Shown: positions 54,821-64,000, counted from the stretch's first letter. The stretch is 64,000 nucleotides of DNA from Paenirhizobium daejeonense (GCF_014280875.1 NZ_JACLAL010000005.1:460030-524029); one strand, 5' to 3'. A program made the numbers and translations. Notes: generated by a model from the sequence alone, not told the origin.

Positions 54821-55207
54821 TCAGGTGCCGACGCCGATTTCCACGAGGCGCGTCAGGCAGGCCTCCTCGGCATTGTCGAGCTCCGCCAGCGTCTCGTCGA
54901 TATCTCGACGCTTCTGGCGAAGTTCCTCGCGTTTCTCGTCGATGCGCTTCATCATCAGCTTCAGCTGGCCGATCTCGCCCGGCGGTTCCTTGTAGACGTG
55001 GATGACTTCACGGATTTCGGCTATGGTGAAGCCGATCCGGCGTCCGCGAAGGATTTCCTGCAGCAGTCGTCGGTCGGCCGCGCGGTAAAGACGCGTACGG
55101 CCACGACGTTCCGGATGGATCAAGCCTTCGTCTTCATAGAATCGAAGTGTCCGGGTCGAGACGCCGAATTCACGCGTCAATTCTGTTATACTGTAATACT
55201 TCTTCAC
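54821..55207 (-). CDS. MerR-family regulator (LiuR-like)
   Basis: A 128-residue MerR protein with HTH YSITELTREFGVSTRTLRFYEDEGLIHPERRGRTRLY and a coiled-coil dimerisation helix. It is most like LiuR, which controls leucine/isovalerate degradation, but no liu genes are next to it. Regulation target is unknown. Confidence 0.9.
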   Translation of the reverse strand: MKKYYSITELTREFGVSTRTLRFYEDEGLIHPERRGRTRLYRAADRRLLQEILRGRRIGFTIAEIREVIHVYKEPPGEIGQLKLMMKRIDEKREELRQKRRDIDETLAELDNAEEACLTRLVEIGVGT

Positions 55208-55273
55208 AACCGTACCGCTTCATTAGGGAAGCAATATAATATTGACTTTTACGTACAAGTCAATTTTGCCGTT

Positions 55274-56689
55274 TCAGCTCGACATGAACCACCATGTGGC
55301 AAGGCCCAGGAATGAGAAAAAGCCAGTCGTGTCGGTGATGGCGGTCACGAAAACCGCCGAGGAAACAGCAGGGTCCGCCCCGGTTCGATGCAAAAGCAGC
55401 GGAATGGTGATTCCAGCCATCGCAGCTGCAAACATGTTGATCAGCATCGCCGTGGTAATGAGGCCGCCGATCGAGGCGTCGTGGAACCAGAAACCCGCCA
55501 CGATGCCGACGAGACAGCCGAACAGGACACCGTTGATGAGACCTACACCGGCCTCGCGGCGCGCCACGCGCCATGCGTTATGGATATCGAGGTCACGGGT
55601 TGCAAGCGCCCTCACCGTCACAGTCATCGTTTGCGAGCCCGCATTGCCGCCCATCCCGGCGACAATCGGCATGAGGATCGCGAGCGCCACCACCTGCTCG
55701 ATGGTCGCCTCGAAGAGCGATATGACGGAGGCCGAAACAAAGGCGGTGAAGAGGTTGACCGCAAGCCAGGGCACACGTGAGCGGGAAGTCTCCACCACGC
55801 TGTCCGACAGCTCTTCGTCGCCGACACCGCCGAGGCGCATCAGGTCTTCTTCCGCTTCCTCCTGAATGACGTCGACCACGTCATCGATGGTCAGGACGCC
55901 GACCAGCCGCTCGTTCTCATCGACGACGGCAGCGGAGAGAAGGTCATACTGTTCGAAAAGCTGCGACGCTTCTTCCTGGTCCATTTCGGCAGGAATCGAA
56001 TGGCTGGTTTCGCGCATGATCGTTTCGATCTTCACCTGGCGCTTGGTGCGCAGGATGCGATCGAGATCGACCGTGCCGAGCAGTTTGAAGGTTGGGTCGA
56101 TGACGAAGATCTGAGTGAAGCTTTCCGGCAGGTCTTCCTCGTCGCGCATGTAGTCGATCGTCTGGCCGACCGTCCAGAACGGCGGAACTGCGACAAACTC
56201 CGTCTGCATGCGTCGACCGGCCGAACTCTCCGGATAGTCGAGAGCCCGGCGCAGGCGGACCCGCTCGGTAAAAGGCAATTGGGCAAGGATCTCTTCCCGG
56301 TCCTCGTGATCGAGGTCTTCGAGAATGTAAACGGCGTCGTCCGAATCGAGATCACCAATCGCTGCGGCGATCTGCGCATTGGGCAGATGCTCGACGATCT
56401 GCAGGCGAATGCCTTCATCCACCTCTGTCAGCGCGGTTAGATCGAAGTCGTCGCCGAGCAGCCGTACCAGGGCGATACGCTGGTCGGGCTGGATCGCCTC
56501 GATCAGGTCGCCCAGTTCCGATTCATGCAGCCGAGCGACGTGCTGGCGCAGGAACAGAAGATCGCGGTCGGCAATCGCCGCCCCGACCATCGCCAGAAAA
56601 TCGGAACGGATGGAGCCGTCTTCGGAATAGATGTCGGCTGCGTCTTCCTGAGCGGAACGGGTGCGGGTTTCTTCGCCGGTCTCCGTCAT
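55274..56689 (-). CDS. mgtE: Magnesium transporter
   Basis: A 471-residue MgtE channel. The N domain (about 30-160), two CBS domains (VDLDRILRTKRQVKIETIM; VLTIDDVVDVIQEEAEEDL) and five spans follow in order. The pore signature NLFTAFVSASVISLFEATIEQ and MPIVAGMGGNAGSQTMTV is intact. It lies upstream of a separate gene for a deformylase-like protein. No Mg2+-sensing leader was seen in the 235 bp upstream. Confidence 0.95.
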   Translation of the reverse strand: MTETGEETRTRSAQEDAADIYSEDGSIRSDFLAMVGAAIADRDLLFLRQHVARLHESELGDLIEAIQPDQRIALVRLLGDDFDLTALTEVDEGIRLQIVEHLPNAQIAAAIGDLDSDDAVYILEDLDHEDREEILAQLPFTERVRLRRALDYPESSAGRRMQTEFVAVPPFWTVGQTIDYMRDEEDLPESFTQIFVIDPTFKLLGTVDLDRILRTKRQVKIETIMRETSHSIPAEMDQEEASQLFEQYDLLSAAVVDENERLVGVLTIDDVVDVIQEEAEEDLMRLGGVGDEELSDSVVETSRSRVPWLAVNLFTAFVSASVISLFEATIEQVVALAILMPIVAGMGGNAGSQTMTVTVRALATRDLDIHNAWRVARREAGVGLINGVLFGCLVGIVAGFWFHDASIGGLITTAMLINMFAAAMAGITIPLLLHRTGADPAVSSAVFVTAITDTTGFFSFLGLATWWFMSS

Positions 56690-56924
56690 CTTCGCGCCCC
56701 CGTCTCGTTCTGCTGGCTTTATGCGGCTTTCCGGCCGACAAGGAGAATGGCGTCAAAAAACGCTTTGTCAACAATTGCATAGGCTCGCCCGCCGGTGAAC
56801 TGTGCAAATGCGAATGCTTCCTGCTAACCTATCTCCGGGGAGAGGTCCAGCGGTCATACACCGGAGACTCCGATGATCCCGGAAATGGGCCTGACCCTGC
56901 CCTTTTAGCTAGGAAATACAAAGT

Positions 56925-57419
56925 ATGAGCATTCGCCCGATCGTTCGTTTTCCCGACCCTCGGCTGAAGGTCCCCTGCCTGCCGGTCGCGGTCTTCGACG
57001 AGGCATTGAGGCAGCTGGCCGACGACCTCTTCGACACGATGAAAGCGGCTCCTGGCGTCGGCATCACCGCTGCGCACATCGGGGAGACGCTTCGCCTCGT
57101 GGTGCTCGACTTGCCGCAGCTCGGCGGGCGTTGCGACTATGCCAATCCGGAAATCCTGTGGTCCTCTCCCGAAACCATGGAGCATGAGGAAGGCAGCGTC
57201 TCGATGCCTGGCGCCATAGAGACGGTCACGCGCCCGAAGACCATCGAGCTGCAATATGACGACCTTGAAGGCGTCAACCACAAGGTGAGGTTGGAAGGTT
57301 TTGCCGCCATCTGCATGCAGCATGAAATCGACCAGCTCGACGGCATTTTCTGGCTTCAGCGTCTCTCCCGGCTGAAGCGTGAACGTGTCGTGAAGAAGTG
57401 GGAAAAAAGTCAGGCGTGA
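56925..57419 (+). CDS. Peptide deformylase-like protein lacking metal ligands
   Basis: A 164-residue protein of the peptide deformylase fold. Motif 1 reads GVGITAAHIG (44-53) in place of GhGLAAPQhG; motif 2 reads EEGSVSMPG, with Ser91 in place of the metal-binding Cys; motif 3 reads QHEIDQLDG, so the second His of HExxH is Gln137. Two of three metal ligands are gone. It is therefore probably not an active metallo-deformylase, unlike the housekeeping Def elsewhere in the genome. The fold is kept, suggesting a binding role. ATG 56925. Confidence 0.87.
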   Translation: MSIRPIVRFPDPRLKVPCLPVAVFDEALRQLADDLFDTMKAAPGVGITAAHIGETLRLVVLDLPQLGGRCDYANPEILWSSPETMEHEEGSVSMPGAIETVTRPKTIELQYDDLEGVNHKVRLEGFAAICMQHEIDQLDGIFWLQRLSRLKRERVVKKWEKSQA

Positions 57420-57492
57420 TTCTCTTCATAAAGGCCGAACCGAAAGCCGGTTTGCGCGTTTCAGATTGAATGGACGATTAACGGAGACACCC

Positions 57493-57990
57493 ATGGAAAA
57501 CGGCAAGCGCAAGGACGAGTTGTCCCGCGAGGAAGATTACCGCGATTTTGAGCAACGGGATCTGGAAGAGGGTTGGCCCTACGACGACGAGTCCGGGGCG
57601 AGCCGCAAACCGGTCGGCAATGCCGCTTATGGGGAAGCCGACGGAAATTTCGACCGTGAGCGGGACGATGGGGTGAGAATCACCCGGTCCGGACAGGATG
57701 CAATCGATCCCCCGGCCTATCCCGAGACCGGAGACGAGCGCAGCACGGAAGATGATGATCAGCTCGAATCAGACATCGCCGCTCTGATCGAGAACCTTCC
57801 CGGCATAAATCCCGATGCCATCGATATTCGCGTGGAAGGCCGAGCGGTGACGCTGAGCGGCAGCATCGACACACCAGAGGAGCGCCGGCTTCTGGAAATG
57901 AAGGTGCTGGCCGTTGCAGGCGTCGAAAAGGTTCACAACCGTATCGAGACAATCGGTAGCGACAGCCACATTCCCCGAGATACGGACTAG
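57493..57990 (+). CDS. BON-domain protein
   Basis: A 165-residue protein with GGAG upstream of ATG 57493. The first 95 residues are acidic, polar and probably disordered. The C-terminal BON domain (about 97-155; LPGINPDAIDIRVEGRAVTLSGSIDTPEERRLLEM) resembles lipid-binding periplasmic repeats, but no signal peptide is seen. Role unknown; such proteins are often induced by osmotic stress. Confidence 0.82.
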   Translation: MENGKRKDELSREEDYRDFEQRDLEEGWPYDDESGASRKPVGNAAYGEADGNFDRERDDGVRITRSGQDAIDPPAYPETGDERSTEDDDQLESDIAALIENLPGINPDAIDIRVEGRAVTLSGSIDTPEERRLLEMKVLAVAGVEKVHNRIETIGSDSHIPRDTD

Positions 57991-58044
57991 CGCCTCAAAC
58001 CGTGGGACAACACAGGCCAATTCTCGGCCATTCTGTTGATTGAA

Positions 58045-58070
58045 AACAAAAAACCCGGCCGAAGCCGGGT
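58045..58070 (-). terminator. Terminator of tRNA-Leu
   Basis: On the minus strand ACCCGGC-TTCG-GCCGGGT is followed by TTTTTTG. It lies right after the tRNA 3' end. Confidence 0.92.
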
Positions 58071-58073
58071 TAT

Positions 58074-58158
58074 TGGTGCGGTCGAGAAGACTCGAACTTC
58101 CACGGGTTGCCCCACAGCGACCTCAACGCTGCGCGTCTACCAATTCCGCCACGACCGC
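58074..58158 (-). tRNA. tRNA-Leu (anticodon GAG)
   Basis: Minus-strand sequence GCGGTCG ... CGACCGCACCA closes a 7-bp acceptor. The long variable arm (TGTGGGGCAACCCGTG) and D-arm are those of a leucine tRNA. The anticodon loop reads TTGAGGT, anticodon GAG. The T-arm is GAAGT-TCGAGTC-... with CCA encoded. Confidence 0.95.
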
Positions 58159-58337
58159 ATCGTGGTAGGGCCGACTTGCGTCGACGGAGGTGCATGTAGC
58201 AAAAGCATTTTGGGTGCACAAGAGCGTCGTGACAGTTTTTTGAATTTTCTCTCGGCCCCTGTTGATAGCCCTTCCCCCGATACCCTTGAAACGCAGCGCA
58301 TTTGTTGCCAAGTAGAGGAAAAATGAAGGTTTTTCCC

Positions 58338-59072
58338 ATGCAGCGCACCGAAATCTCCACCGAAATGCACCCTCAGGAAGGATCACCGCCGGTGCGATGG
58401 CGCATTTCCGAAGAACTGGTGCCGTATGATGTCGCGGTGTCGGAAATGGAACGGCAGGTCGCCGCCATTGCCGACGGCAAAGCAGACGAACTCGTCTGGT
58501 TGCTGGAACACCCGCCGCTTTATACGGCCGGCACCAGCGCCGATGCGTCCGACCTGATCGACCCCGACCGATTCCCGGTTTTCGCCACCGGGCGGGGCGG
58601 TGAATACACCTATCATGGCCCCGGTCAGCGAGTTGCCTATGTCATGCTTGACCTGAAGCGTCGACGGCAGGACGTCCGCGCCTATGTCGCGGCCCTGGAA
58701 GAAGTGGTCATCCGTACGCTGGACAAGATGAACGTGCGCGGCGAACGCCGCGAAGACCGGGTCGGTGTGTGGGTACGCCGTCCAGAAAAGCCACTCCTGC
58801 CCGACGGCAGCATGGCGGAAGACAAGGTGGCTGCACTCGGCATCCGGCTGCGCCGCTGGGTGAGCTTTCACGGCCTTTCGATCAATGTCGATCCGGACCT
58901 CGGGCATTTCTCAGGGATCGTACCGTGCGGAATCACCCAATATGGGGTGACGAGCCTCGTCGACCTCGGCCTGCCGGTGATGATGGCGGATGTGGATATC
59001 CGCCTGAGAGAATCATTCGAGGAAGTCTTCGGGGAAACCGTGCGCGACCACGACCAGGAAATCGCCGCCTGA
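58338..59072 (+). CDS. lipB: Octanoyltransferase (lipoate biosynthesis)
   Basis: A 244-residue LipB that transfers octanoyl from ACP to lipoyl-dependent proteins. [37 protein letters not shown] and the catalytic GIVPCGI Cys with the upstream conserved Lys ([23 protein letters not shown]) are all present. ATG 58338 follows GAAGG; the in-frame ATG 58323 after AGAGG is the alternative start. Confidence 0.95.
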   Translation: MQRTEISTEMHPQEGSPPVRWRISEELVPYDVAVSEMERQVAAIADGKADELVWLLEHPPLYTAGTSADASDLIDPDRFPVFATGRGGEYTYHGPGQRVAYVMLDLKRRRQDVRAYVAALEEVVIRTLDKMNVRGERREDRVGVWVRRPEKPLLPDGSMAEDKVAALGIRLRRWVSFHGLSINVDPDLGHFSGIVPCGITQYGVTSLVDLGLPVMMADVDIRLRESFEEVFGETVRDHDQEIAA

Positions 59073-59182
59073 GTCAGGCTCGCGGGATCTGACGCTCGCA
59101 ATCCTCGCGCTTGGCGCATTTCCGGTAAAAGGGAATCGCGGATGCAAAGCCGCTTCCCATTTTCTGGGGAATGACTCTGGGT

Positions 59183-59596
59183 TCAACGCGAACCCAAGTC
59201 CTCATCATTTTCCTCATAACAGGCGATCTGGCGCGCGAGCGACTTGATCAGGCGTCCGCATTCCTGATGGAGTTGATCGAGATGGGCAAGCTGGAGGCGC
59301 ATCGCTTCGAGCGGAAGCTTTCTGTCATGGTCATCCGGCCCCAGGCCGACACCGGTCATCAGCCACATCGGTGACACACCGAGAATGCCCGCAAGGTTGA
59401 GCAGGCGGGTCGGCAGCGGCTCGGAACGGTCCGCTTCCCACTCAAGCAGGGTTTCGCAGGGAACGCCGAGTTGATCCGCGAGAGCGTCCGGACTGATTCC
59501 CGCCGTATCGCGAGCGGCGGAAAGCCGGCCCCCGAGCGTATCGTCGCTCGCATCGGGAAAAAGGTTCATCCGATCGCGAGGCATCAGGATGTCCAT
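59183..59596 (-). CDS. XRE-family HTH protein
   Basis: A 137-residue DNA-binding protein. The HTH is LGGRLSAARDTAGISPDALADQLGVPCETLLEWEADRSEPLPTRLLNLAGILGVSPMWLMTG, typical of Xre/Cro. The C-terminal 40 residues are helical with several His and Cys. The target is unknown. Confidence 0.85.
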   Translation of the reverse strand: MDILMPRDRMNLFPDASDDTLGGRLSAARDTAGISPDALADQLGVPCETLLEWEADRSEPLPTRLLNLAGILGVSPMWLMTGVGLGPDDHDRKLPLEAMRLQLAHLDQLHQECGRLIKSLARQIACYEENDEDLGSR

Positions 59597-59840
59597 GGTG
59601 TAACGTCTCCCTTGTCCGTAGCGGGGCTTGTGTCTCTTCCACCCCGACGCGGTTTTACGGCTTATCGTGCCGCCCTTGCCTTATATGGCGTTCTTCAAGA
59701 TATGGATGATAGACAGCTTTTGCCACCCTGTTGCCGCCATCGGCTGCTGACAACTCGCCATTTATGACATCGCCGAGCGCTGGCAACTTGATCTCGGTCA
59801 TCCCCCATGCTTGATGGTGGCTTTCCCGAAAGCATGAGCG

Positions 59841-60773
59841 ATGTCCGAGCCCAAGTCCACGCCCGCCCAGAACCCCGTGCAAGGCATGGCGCTGATGGCG
59901 ACATGCATGCTCATCCTGCCCTCGATGGATGCGATCGCCAAGTATATGGCGACCTATGAAGGCATGTCCCCCGGGCAGGTCACGTTCTACCGATTCTTCT
60001 TCCAGCTTGCCTGCACCCTGCCCGTGCTCTTTTTCCTGAGCGGCTGGTCGGCGCTTTCGGCAAAGCGGCCATGGCTCAACCTGCTGCGCGGCGTCCTGCA
60101 TGGCTCCGCAAGCCTGATGTTCTTCATCGCAGTCAAGTACATGCCTCTTGCGGACGTCTTCGCGATCTACTTCGTCGAACCTTTCATGCTGACGGCCTTG
60201 TCGGCGCTGTTTCTTGGTGAGAAGGTCGGCTGGCGGCGCTGGCTCGCCATCATCGTCGGCTTCGGCGGCGCGATGATCGTCATCCAGCCAAGCTACGAGA
60301 TCTTCGGCCTGAAGGCGCTTCTACCGGTCGCCTGCGCCTTTCTCTTCGCTCTCTACATGTTCCTGAACCGCGCGGTGGGCGATGCCGATTCGCCGATGAC
60401 CATGCAGACGATGGCCGGTCTCGGCGGCACCGCCCTGATGGCTGTCGCCCTTTTCGGCGGCAATCAGATGGCACAGGCGGATTTCCATATCTCGCTGCCG
60501 CAATCCTGGCTCGGCCTGCTGCTGCTCGTCCTGCTGGGCACGATATCCGGCTACATACACCTGCTAGTCGTTCGCGCCTTCCGTATGGCGCCGCTCTCGG
60601 TGCTTGCCCCATTCCAGTACTTCGAAATTATTGCAGCGACTATTTTTGGGTATTGGCTTTTCGGAGATTTCCCGACTGTCTCGAAATGGCTCGGAATTGC
60701 CATCATCGTTGGCTCAGGACTGTTCATCCTCTGGCGAGAGCACAAGCGGGCGCACGAAAGCCAACAAGTTTAA
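59841..60773 (+). CDS. EamA-family DMT transporter
   Basis: A 310-residue inner-membrane transporter with ten spans in two EamA halves. It begins MALMATCMLILPSMDAIAKYMA and has GQVTFYRFFFQLA, EKVGWRRWLAIIVGFGGAMIVIQPSYE and the second repeat ending AGWRE-like ILWREHK. Substrate unknown; such proteins export amino acids or metabolites. The 245 bp upstream hold no further gene. Confidence 0.9.
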   Translation: MSEPKSTPAQNPVQGMALMATCMLILPSMDAIAKYMATYEGMSPGQVTFYRFFFQLACTLPVLFFLSGWSALSAKRPWLNLLRGVLHGSASLMFFIAVKYMPLADVFAIYFVEPFMLTALSALFLGEKVGWRRWLAIIVGFGGAMIVIQPSYEIFGLKALLPVACAFLFALYMFLNRAVGDADSPMTMQTMAGLGGTALMAVALFGGNQMAQADFHISLPQSWLGLLLLVLLGTISGYIHLLVVRAFRMAPLSVLAPFQYFEIIAATIFGYWLFGDFPTVSKWLGIAIIVGSGLFILWREHKRAHESQQV

Positions 60774-60872
60774 CGATTTTGGTAAGCTGCGACTAACCGC
60801 GCTTGTTGGGACATTGGAAACATCCGATTGCTAGAAGCGTTCCCGGTTTCATGATGAAACAGGGAAGAAAAG

Positions 60873-61592
60873 ATGAGCGAATTTCGTCTCTCTTTTCCGG
60901 CAAATGTGATCGCCGGGAAGAACAGGCTGACAGCCGAAGACATTTTGTTATTACGCAAATATTCGTTTCCTTTGGGAATCCGCAGCGCCGACGATGTGGT
61001 CACATTGCTGGCGCTCAACAGCACCTGTCCCGAGAAGTGCGATGGGTGGAACGACTTCTTCATAGAGTCGCTGACGGCCTTCATCGTCGAGCACTGCTAT
61101 CCGCAAGGCAGCCTTGACGAAATTAATGTCGAGTGGATGAAGAGCGTGCTCTCCACCAATGGCGTTATAGAGACGCCGCTCGAACTGGCGGTCGTGCTGC
61201 ATGTGATCGACGTCTCCCCCCATGTGCCGCCGTCGCTGAGGGCCTTCGCTATCGATCAGGTTCGGATCGCCATCGCGGAGAACACGGGCGCCTTTTCCAC
61301 CGAGCGTCCCAAATCGGATGGCATCACGGACTATGACCTCGCTTATCTCGACCGCGTTTTGCGAACCGCCTTCGATCGCGGCTTCCTCCAGCTTGCCGAT
61401 CGGGAGCGCGCAGCCTTGTTTGCCGTCAACGCTGCGATATCGGGATCTACCAGTCATAGCCGTTGGAGCGAACTCCTCGCTGCTGCAAGTCAGGGCAGCC
61501 TCCCCTCGGCGCGGGCGAAAAGCGAAGAAACGTCAAGCCGCTGGCTCAAGGTTCCCGACGCCTTCTTCCTCGACACGGAAAAGGTCGCCTGA
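60873..61592 (+). CDS. Conserved hypothetical protein
   Basis: A 239-residue protein, mostly helical by composition. It has no recognised motif; the N-terminal half contains GKNRLTAEDILLLRKYSFP and CPEKCDGWNDFFIESLTAFIVEHCYP, suggesting a compact domain with two paired cysteines. No signal peptide or spans. It stands alone between the transporter and the protease gene. Confidence 0.65.
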   Translation: MSEFRLSFPANVIAGKNRLTAEDILLLRKYSFPLGIRSADDVVTLLALNSTCPEKCDGWNDFFIESLTAFIVEHCYPQGSLDEINVEWMKSVLSTNGVIETPLELAVVLHVIDVSPHVPPSLRAFAIDQVRIAIAENTGAFSTERPKSDGITDYDLAYLDRVLRTAFDRGFLQLADRERAALFAVNAAISGSTSHSRWSELLAAASQGSLPSARAKSEETSSRWLKVPDAFFLDTEKVA

Positions 61593-61722
61593 CGGAAGGC
61601 GTTCGCTGGAAGCTATGGGATTCGCTTGAATTTTACCGAATCCATCAGGCCAATTCTAAGGTCCGCCATCTAGGCTGCCACTCTTGGAAGATGCTTGATG
61701 CGCTGATCGCCGGGAGATCCAC

Positions 61723-62973
61723 TTGACTGAATTCCAGACGGCTTTCGTGTTGCTTGGTATCAACATCGGTCTCCTATGGCTGCTGTTGGCGGCCCCCATC
61801 GGCAGCCGAACGATCAAGGTTCGCCGTCTGTTGAACAAGCGTGCCGAGGAGATCTGGGACATGGCCCGACCCGGAGGGGGCCTTGCAGACTGGCATCCCG
61901 CCATCCTCTCCAGCCGCCCCGTCGAGGGCATGCCCGACAGAATGGAGCTTACCTATCGCCAGCCGGACCGACAGGGCCGCTCCATGACCCGTATCATCGC
62001 CATCGACCGCACGGGCGTAACCGCACAGGGTGAGTTCTCCTGCGAACTGCGCATCGTCGCCGACAGCGCTTTGGATGCCGAATTCTGGTCCGGCTACCGC
62101 GAGGTACGCCGCATCGCGCCAGCCGAAGTGGGGTCGGCCATCGTCATAGAACAGACGGACAGCTATCGCGGGCTGGCGGGTTATCTCTATCGTTACTTCT
62201 CGCTGCGTCGCGAGGTGCGGGCTCTTGAGGACTATCTCGAGGGCCGCAAACCCGTCGCCCACGAACGCTTCGAGCATCCGCTGGTGCAGACGGCGCTTGC
62301 GGTGCTCTCCACGCTCCTGCTCTGGCCTTTCTTCGGCATGAATTCGAACGGGTTGATGATTTCCGTCTTCCTGACCCTTGTGATCGTCTTTCACGAGCTT
62401 GGCCATATGGTCGCCTACCGGGCCTTTGGTCATGAGAGCGCCCGGATGATCTTCGTGCCGCTGTTGGGCGGCATAGCGATTGGCGGAAGGCCCTACGACA
62501 GCCGCTTCGAAGCCGCAACCTGCGCGCTGATGGGGGCCGGCGTCTCGGCCTTCCTCGTGCCGATCCTGATCGCCGCTCACCAATCCGGCCCGGAGAGCGG
62601 ACCGATCCTGGTTTTCATGCTGATCCTCGGCGCCTTCAATCTGCTCAACCTGCTGCCGATGTACAGGTTCGACGGCGGACAAATGCTGCGCCAGATATTC
62701 CGCACGACGAAGGCGTTGACGCTGGCGTCCTTCGGCGTGACCGGCGTCATTCTCTGGACCGGCTGGCGCATCGGTCTGCCGCCGCTTGCCCTGCTTGCCG
62801 CACTCTCGATCTTCACCCTCCTGAGCCTGATCCGAACGGGAAAAGTAAAGCCGCGTCACGAGCTTGCCGAAATGTCCCCGGCCGAACAGCTGATGACGGG
62901 TTTCGGTCTCTATGCGGCGCTTTCCATCCACGTCTATGCCGTGGTTTACGCCTGTGACCGTCTGTTCGGGTGA
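61723..62973 (+). CDS. Site-2-protease-like (M50) membrane metalloprotease with N-terminal SRPBCC-like domain
   Basis: A 416-residue protein. After an N-terminal span, residues 40-170 read like a START/SRPBCC domain. The protease part has the zinc motif FHELGH (H224, E225, H228) and a C-terminal LNLLPMYRFDGGQM corresponding to the third ligand motif (NxxPxxxxDGG). Six or so spans are visible. The combination with an SRPBCC-type domain is unusual. Substrate unknown. Confidence 0.77.
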   Translation: MTEFQTAFVLLGINIGLLWLLLAAPIGSRTIKVRRLLNKRAEEIWDMARPGGGLADWHPAILSSRPVEGMPDRMELTYRQPDRQGRSMTRIIAIDRTGVTAQGEFSCELRIVADSALDAEFWSGYREVRRIAPAEVGSAIVIEQTDSYRGLAGYLYRYFSLRREVRALEDYLEGRKPVAHERFEHPLVQTALAVLSTLLLWPFFGMNSNGLMISVFLTLVIVFHELGHMVAYRAFGHESARMIFVPLLGGIAIGGRPYDSRFEAATCALMGAGVSAFLVPILIAAHQSGPESGPILVFMLILGAFNLLNLLPMYRFDGGQMLRQIFRTTKALTLASFGVTGVILWTGWRIGLPPLALLAALSIFTLLSLIRTGKVKPRHELAEMSPAEQLMTGFGLYAALSIHVYAVVYACDRLFG

Positions 62974-63042
62974 CACGGAAGCATAATCCCCAAGCTGGAT
63001 TGACGACTTGACAGGACGCCCTTCGGGCGCTCCAAGGGAGGC

Positions 63043-63660
63043 ATGGATGAAATCAACGCTCCCCTTCCTTCCGGCTATTCGCCGGTGCCGCCCGGCATGC
63101 TCGCCAACGTCGTGACCTGCCTCGAGATGCGGGCACGTCCGCCGGTCAAGGCCGATCCTCCGACCGGTTCGCTTCGGCTGGAACGCTGGAGCGATGCGGA
63201 TCTCGACGCCTACAGGGATCTGTTCCGGCGCATCGGCGAGGAATGGATGTGGATGTCGCGTCTGGTCATGCCGGACGACGAATTGAAGGCTATCCTCGAA
63301 AATCCGCAGATCGAGATTTTCGTGATGCTCGACAGTGAAAAACGGGTCGGCCTTCTGGAACTCGATTTCCGCAAGGACGGCGAGTGCGAACTGGTCTTCT
63401 TCGGTCTTGTCGCCGAGGCCATCGGCAATGGCGCCGGCAGGCTGATGATGAATGCGGCCATCGCCAACGCATGGTCGAAACCCATCAGCCGATTCTGGGT
63501 TCATACCTGTCATTTCGACCATCCCGGCGCGATACCCTTCTACCGCCGCTCGGGCTTCGAGCCTTACGCGTTCTTCGTCGAGGTCAGCGAAGACCCGCGC
63601 CTGACCGGCCAGATGCGCCGCGATGCGGCCGCTCATGTACCGCTGATCGAGGCGCTGTGA
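63043..63660 (+). CDS. GNAT-family N-acetyltransferase
   Basis: A 205-residue acetyltransferase. LERWSDADLDAYRDLFRRIGEEWMW leads into VGLLELDFRKDGECELVFFGLVAEAIGNGAGRLMMNAAI, the acetyl-CoA motif, and HPGAIPFYRRSGFEPYAFF closes the fold. It starts 70 bp after the protease gene. Substrate unknown. Confidence 0.9.
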   Translation: MDEINAPLPSGYSPVPPGMLANVVTCLEMRARPPVKADPPTGSLRLERWSDADLDAYRDLFRRIGEEWMWMSRLVMPDDELKAILENPQIEIFVMLDSEKRVGLLELDFRKDGECELVFFGLVAEAIGNGAGRLMMNAAIANAWSKPISRFWVHTCHFDHPGAIPFYRRSGFEPYAFFVEVSEDPRLTGQMRRDAAAHVPLIEAL

Positions 63661-63783
63661 CCGCCTGACGCTAGATGCCGTCAATTGATTTTTGACAGGC
63701 GCAGGAAAACCAGCGCTGTCTCTTGAGGCGGTCTACTGCGCATGCAACATACCACCACGAATTCGAACAAAAGGAGAAACGCC

Positions 63784-64000
63784 ATGGACGTTCGCGCCGC
63801 AGTCGCCATACAGGCAGGAAAGCCGCTGGAGGTCATGACCGTACAACTCGAAGGCCCTCGTGCCGGCGAGGTGTTGATCGAGGTGAAGGCGACGGGGATC
63901 TGCCATACCGACGATTTCACGCTGTCGGGCGCGGATCCGGAAGGCCTGTTCCCGGCGATCCTCGGCCATGAAGGTGCGGGCATCGTCGTGGACGTCGGAC
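63784..64000 (+). CDS. S-(hydroxymethyl)glutathione dehydrogenase/class III alcohol dehydrogenase (partial)
   Basis: The first 72 residues of a zinc alcohol dehydrogenase, cut by the window edge. [22 protein letters not shown] and [33 protein letters not shown] show the catalytic zinc Cys and His of class III ADH, which oxidises formaldehyde as its glutathione adduct. AAAAGGAGAAACG precedes the ATG. Formaldehyde detoxification fits the one-carbon genes in this window, though they are far apart. Confidence 0.9.
   Translation, partial: MDVRAAVAIQAGKPLEVMTVQLEGPRAGEVLIEVKATGICHTDDFTLSGADPEGLFPAILGHEGAGIVVDVG

Noticed and set aside
61774..63684. A 636-codon antisense frame across the protease and GNAT genes
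   Set aside because: It is a shadow of two well-supported genes; its own residue pattern is low-complexity Arg/Gly/His.

Overview
The window looks like a chromosomal segment of a GC-rich alphaproteobacterium of the Rhizobiales (Rhizobium/Agrobacterium/Ensifer type). Reasons: a UvrB with long N- and C-terminal extensions, DUF1127, DUF1489 and DUF1638 proteins, entericidin-like lipoproteins, an orphan VirC1/ParA-like ATPase, rhizobial palindromic intergenic elements, and overall gene style. Species cannot be fixed from the sequence alone.

Layout. 1-1.4 kb is the right end of an integrated element: an excisionase-like gene end, a tyrosine recombinase and a 3' tRNA-Lys fragment as attachment site. 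2.0-12.5 kb is a sulfur-scavenging island: an Rrf2 regulator, an SfnB-like dehydrogenase, a flavin reductase, an FAD/NAD(P) protein, a complete ssu sulfonate system with two tandem SsuA paralogues, and two tiny genes not previously obvious. Three promoter regions share a TAGAAAATA element next to ATTCC/GGAAT half sites. 14.4-25.5 kb is a corrinoid-dependent one-carbon cluster: an MttB-type methyltransferase, corrinoid protein, DUF1638, formyltransferase-like protein, virulence-factor family protein, MTHFR C-terminal domain protein, MetF, methyl-THF methyltransferase and RamA-like reactivator. It probably moves methyl groups from a methylated amine or betaine to tetrahydrofolate. A GlxA/GbdR-type regulator (28.7 kb) and, at the right edge, a glutathione-dependent formaldehyde dehydrogenase fit this theme.

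26-40 kb carries trehalose phosphatase, a LysR regulator with two DUF1127 genes, a lipoprotein, a chemoreceptor, a thioesterase, a GGDEF-EAL protein and uvrB. The uvrB 3' end contains two almost identical 99-bp in-frame repeats. Between uvrB and the backbone at 43 kb lies one AT-rich accessory gene: a 769-residue protein with two N-terminal TIR/deoxyribosyltransferase-like domains (the second degenerate) fused to an Sll1717-like P-loop ATPase. It is the best candidate for an undescribed system, probably anti-phage.

43-64 kb is mainly ordinary backbone: a DnaJ-domain protein, cold-shock protein, DusA, AraC/SDR pair, serine dehydratase, MgtE, a peptide-deformylase-like protein that has lost metal ligands, tRNA-Leu(GAG), LipB, an EamA transporter, an M50-like membrane protease and GNAT proteins.
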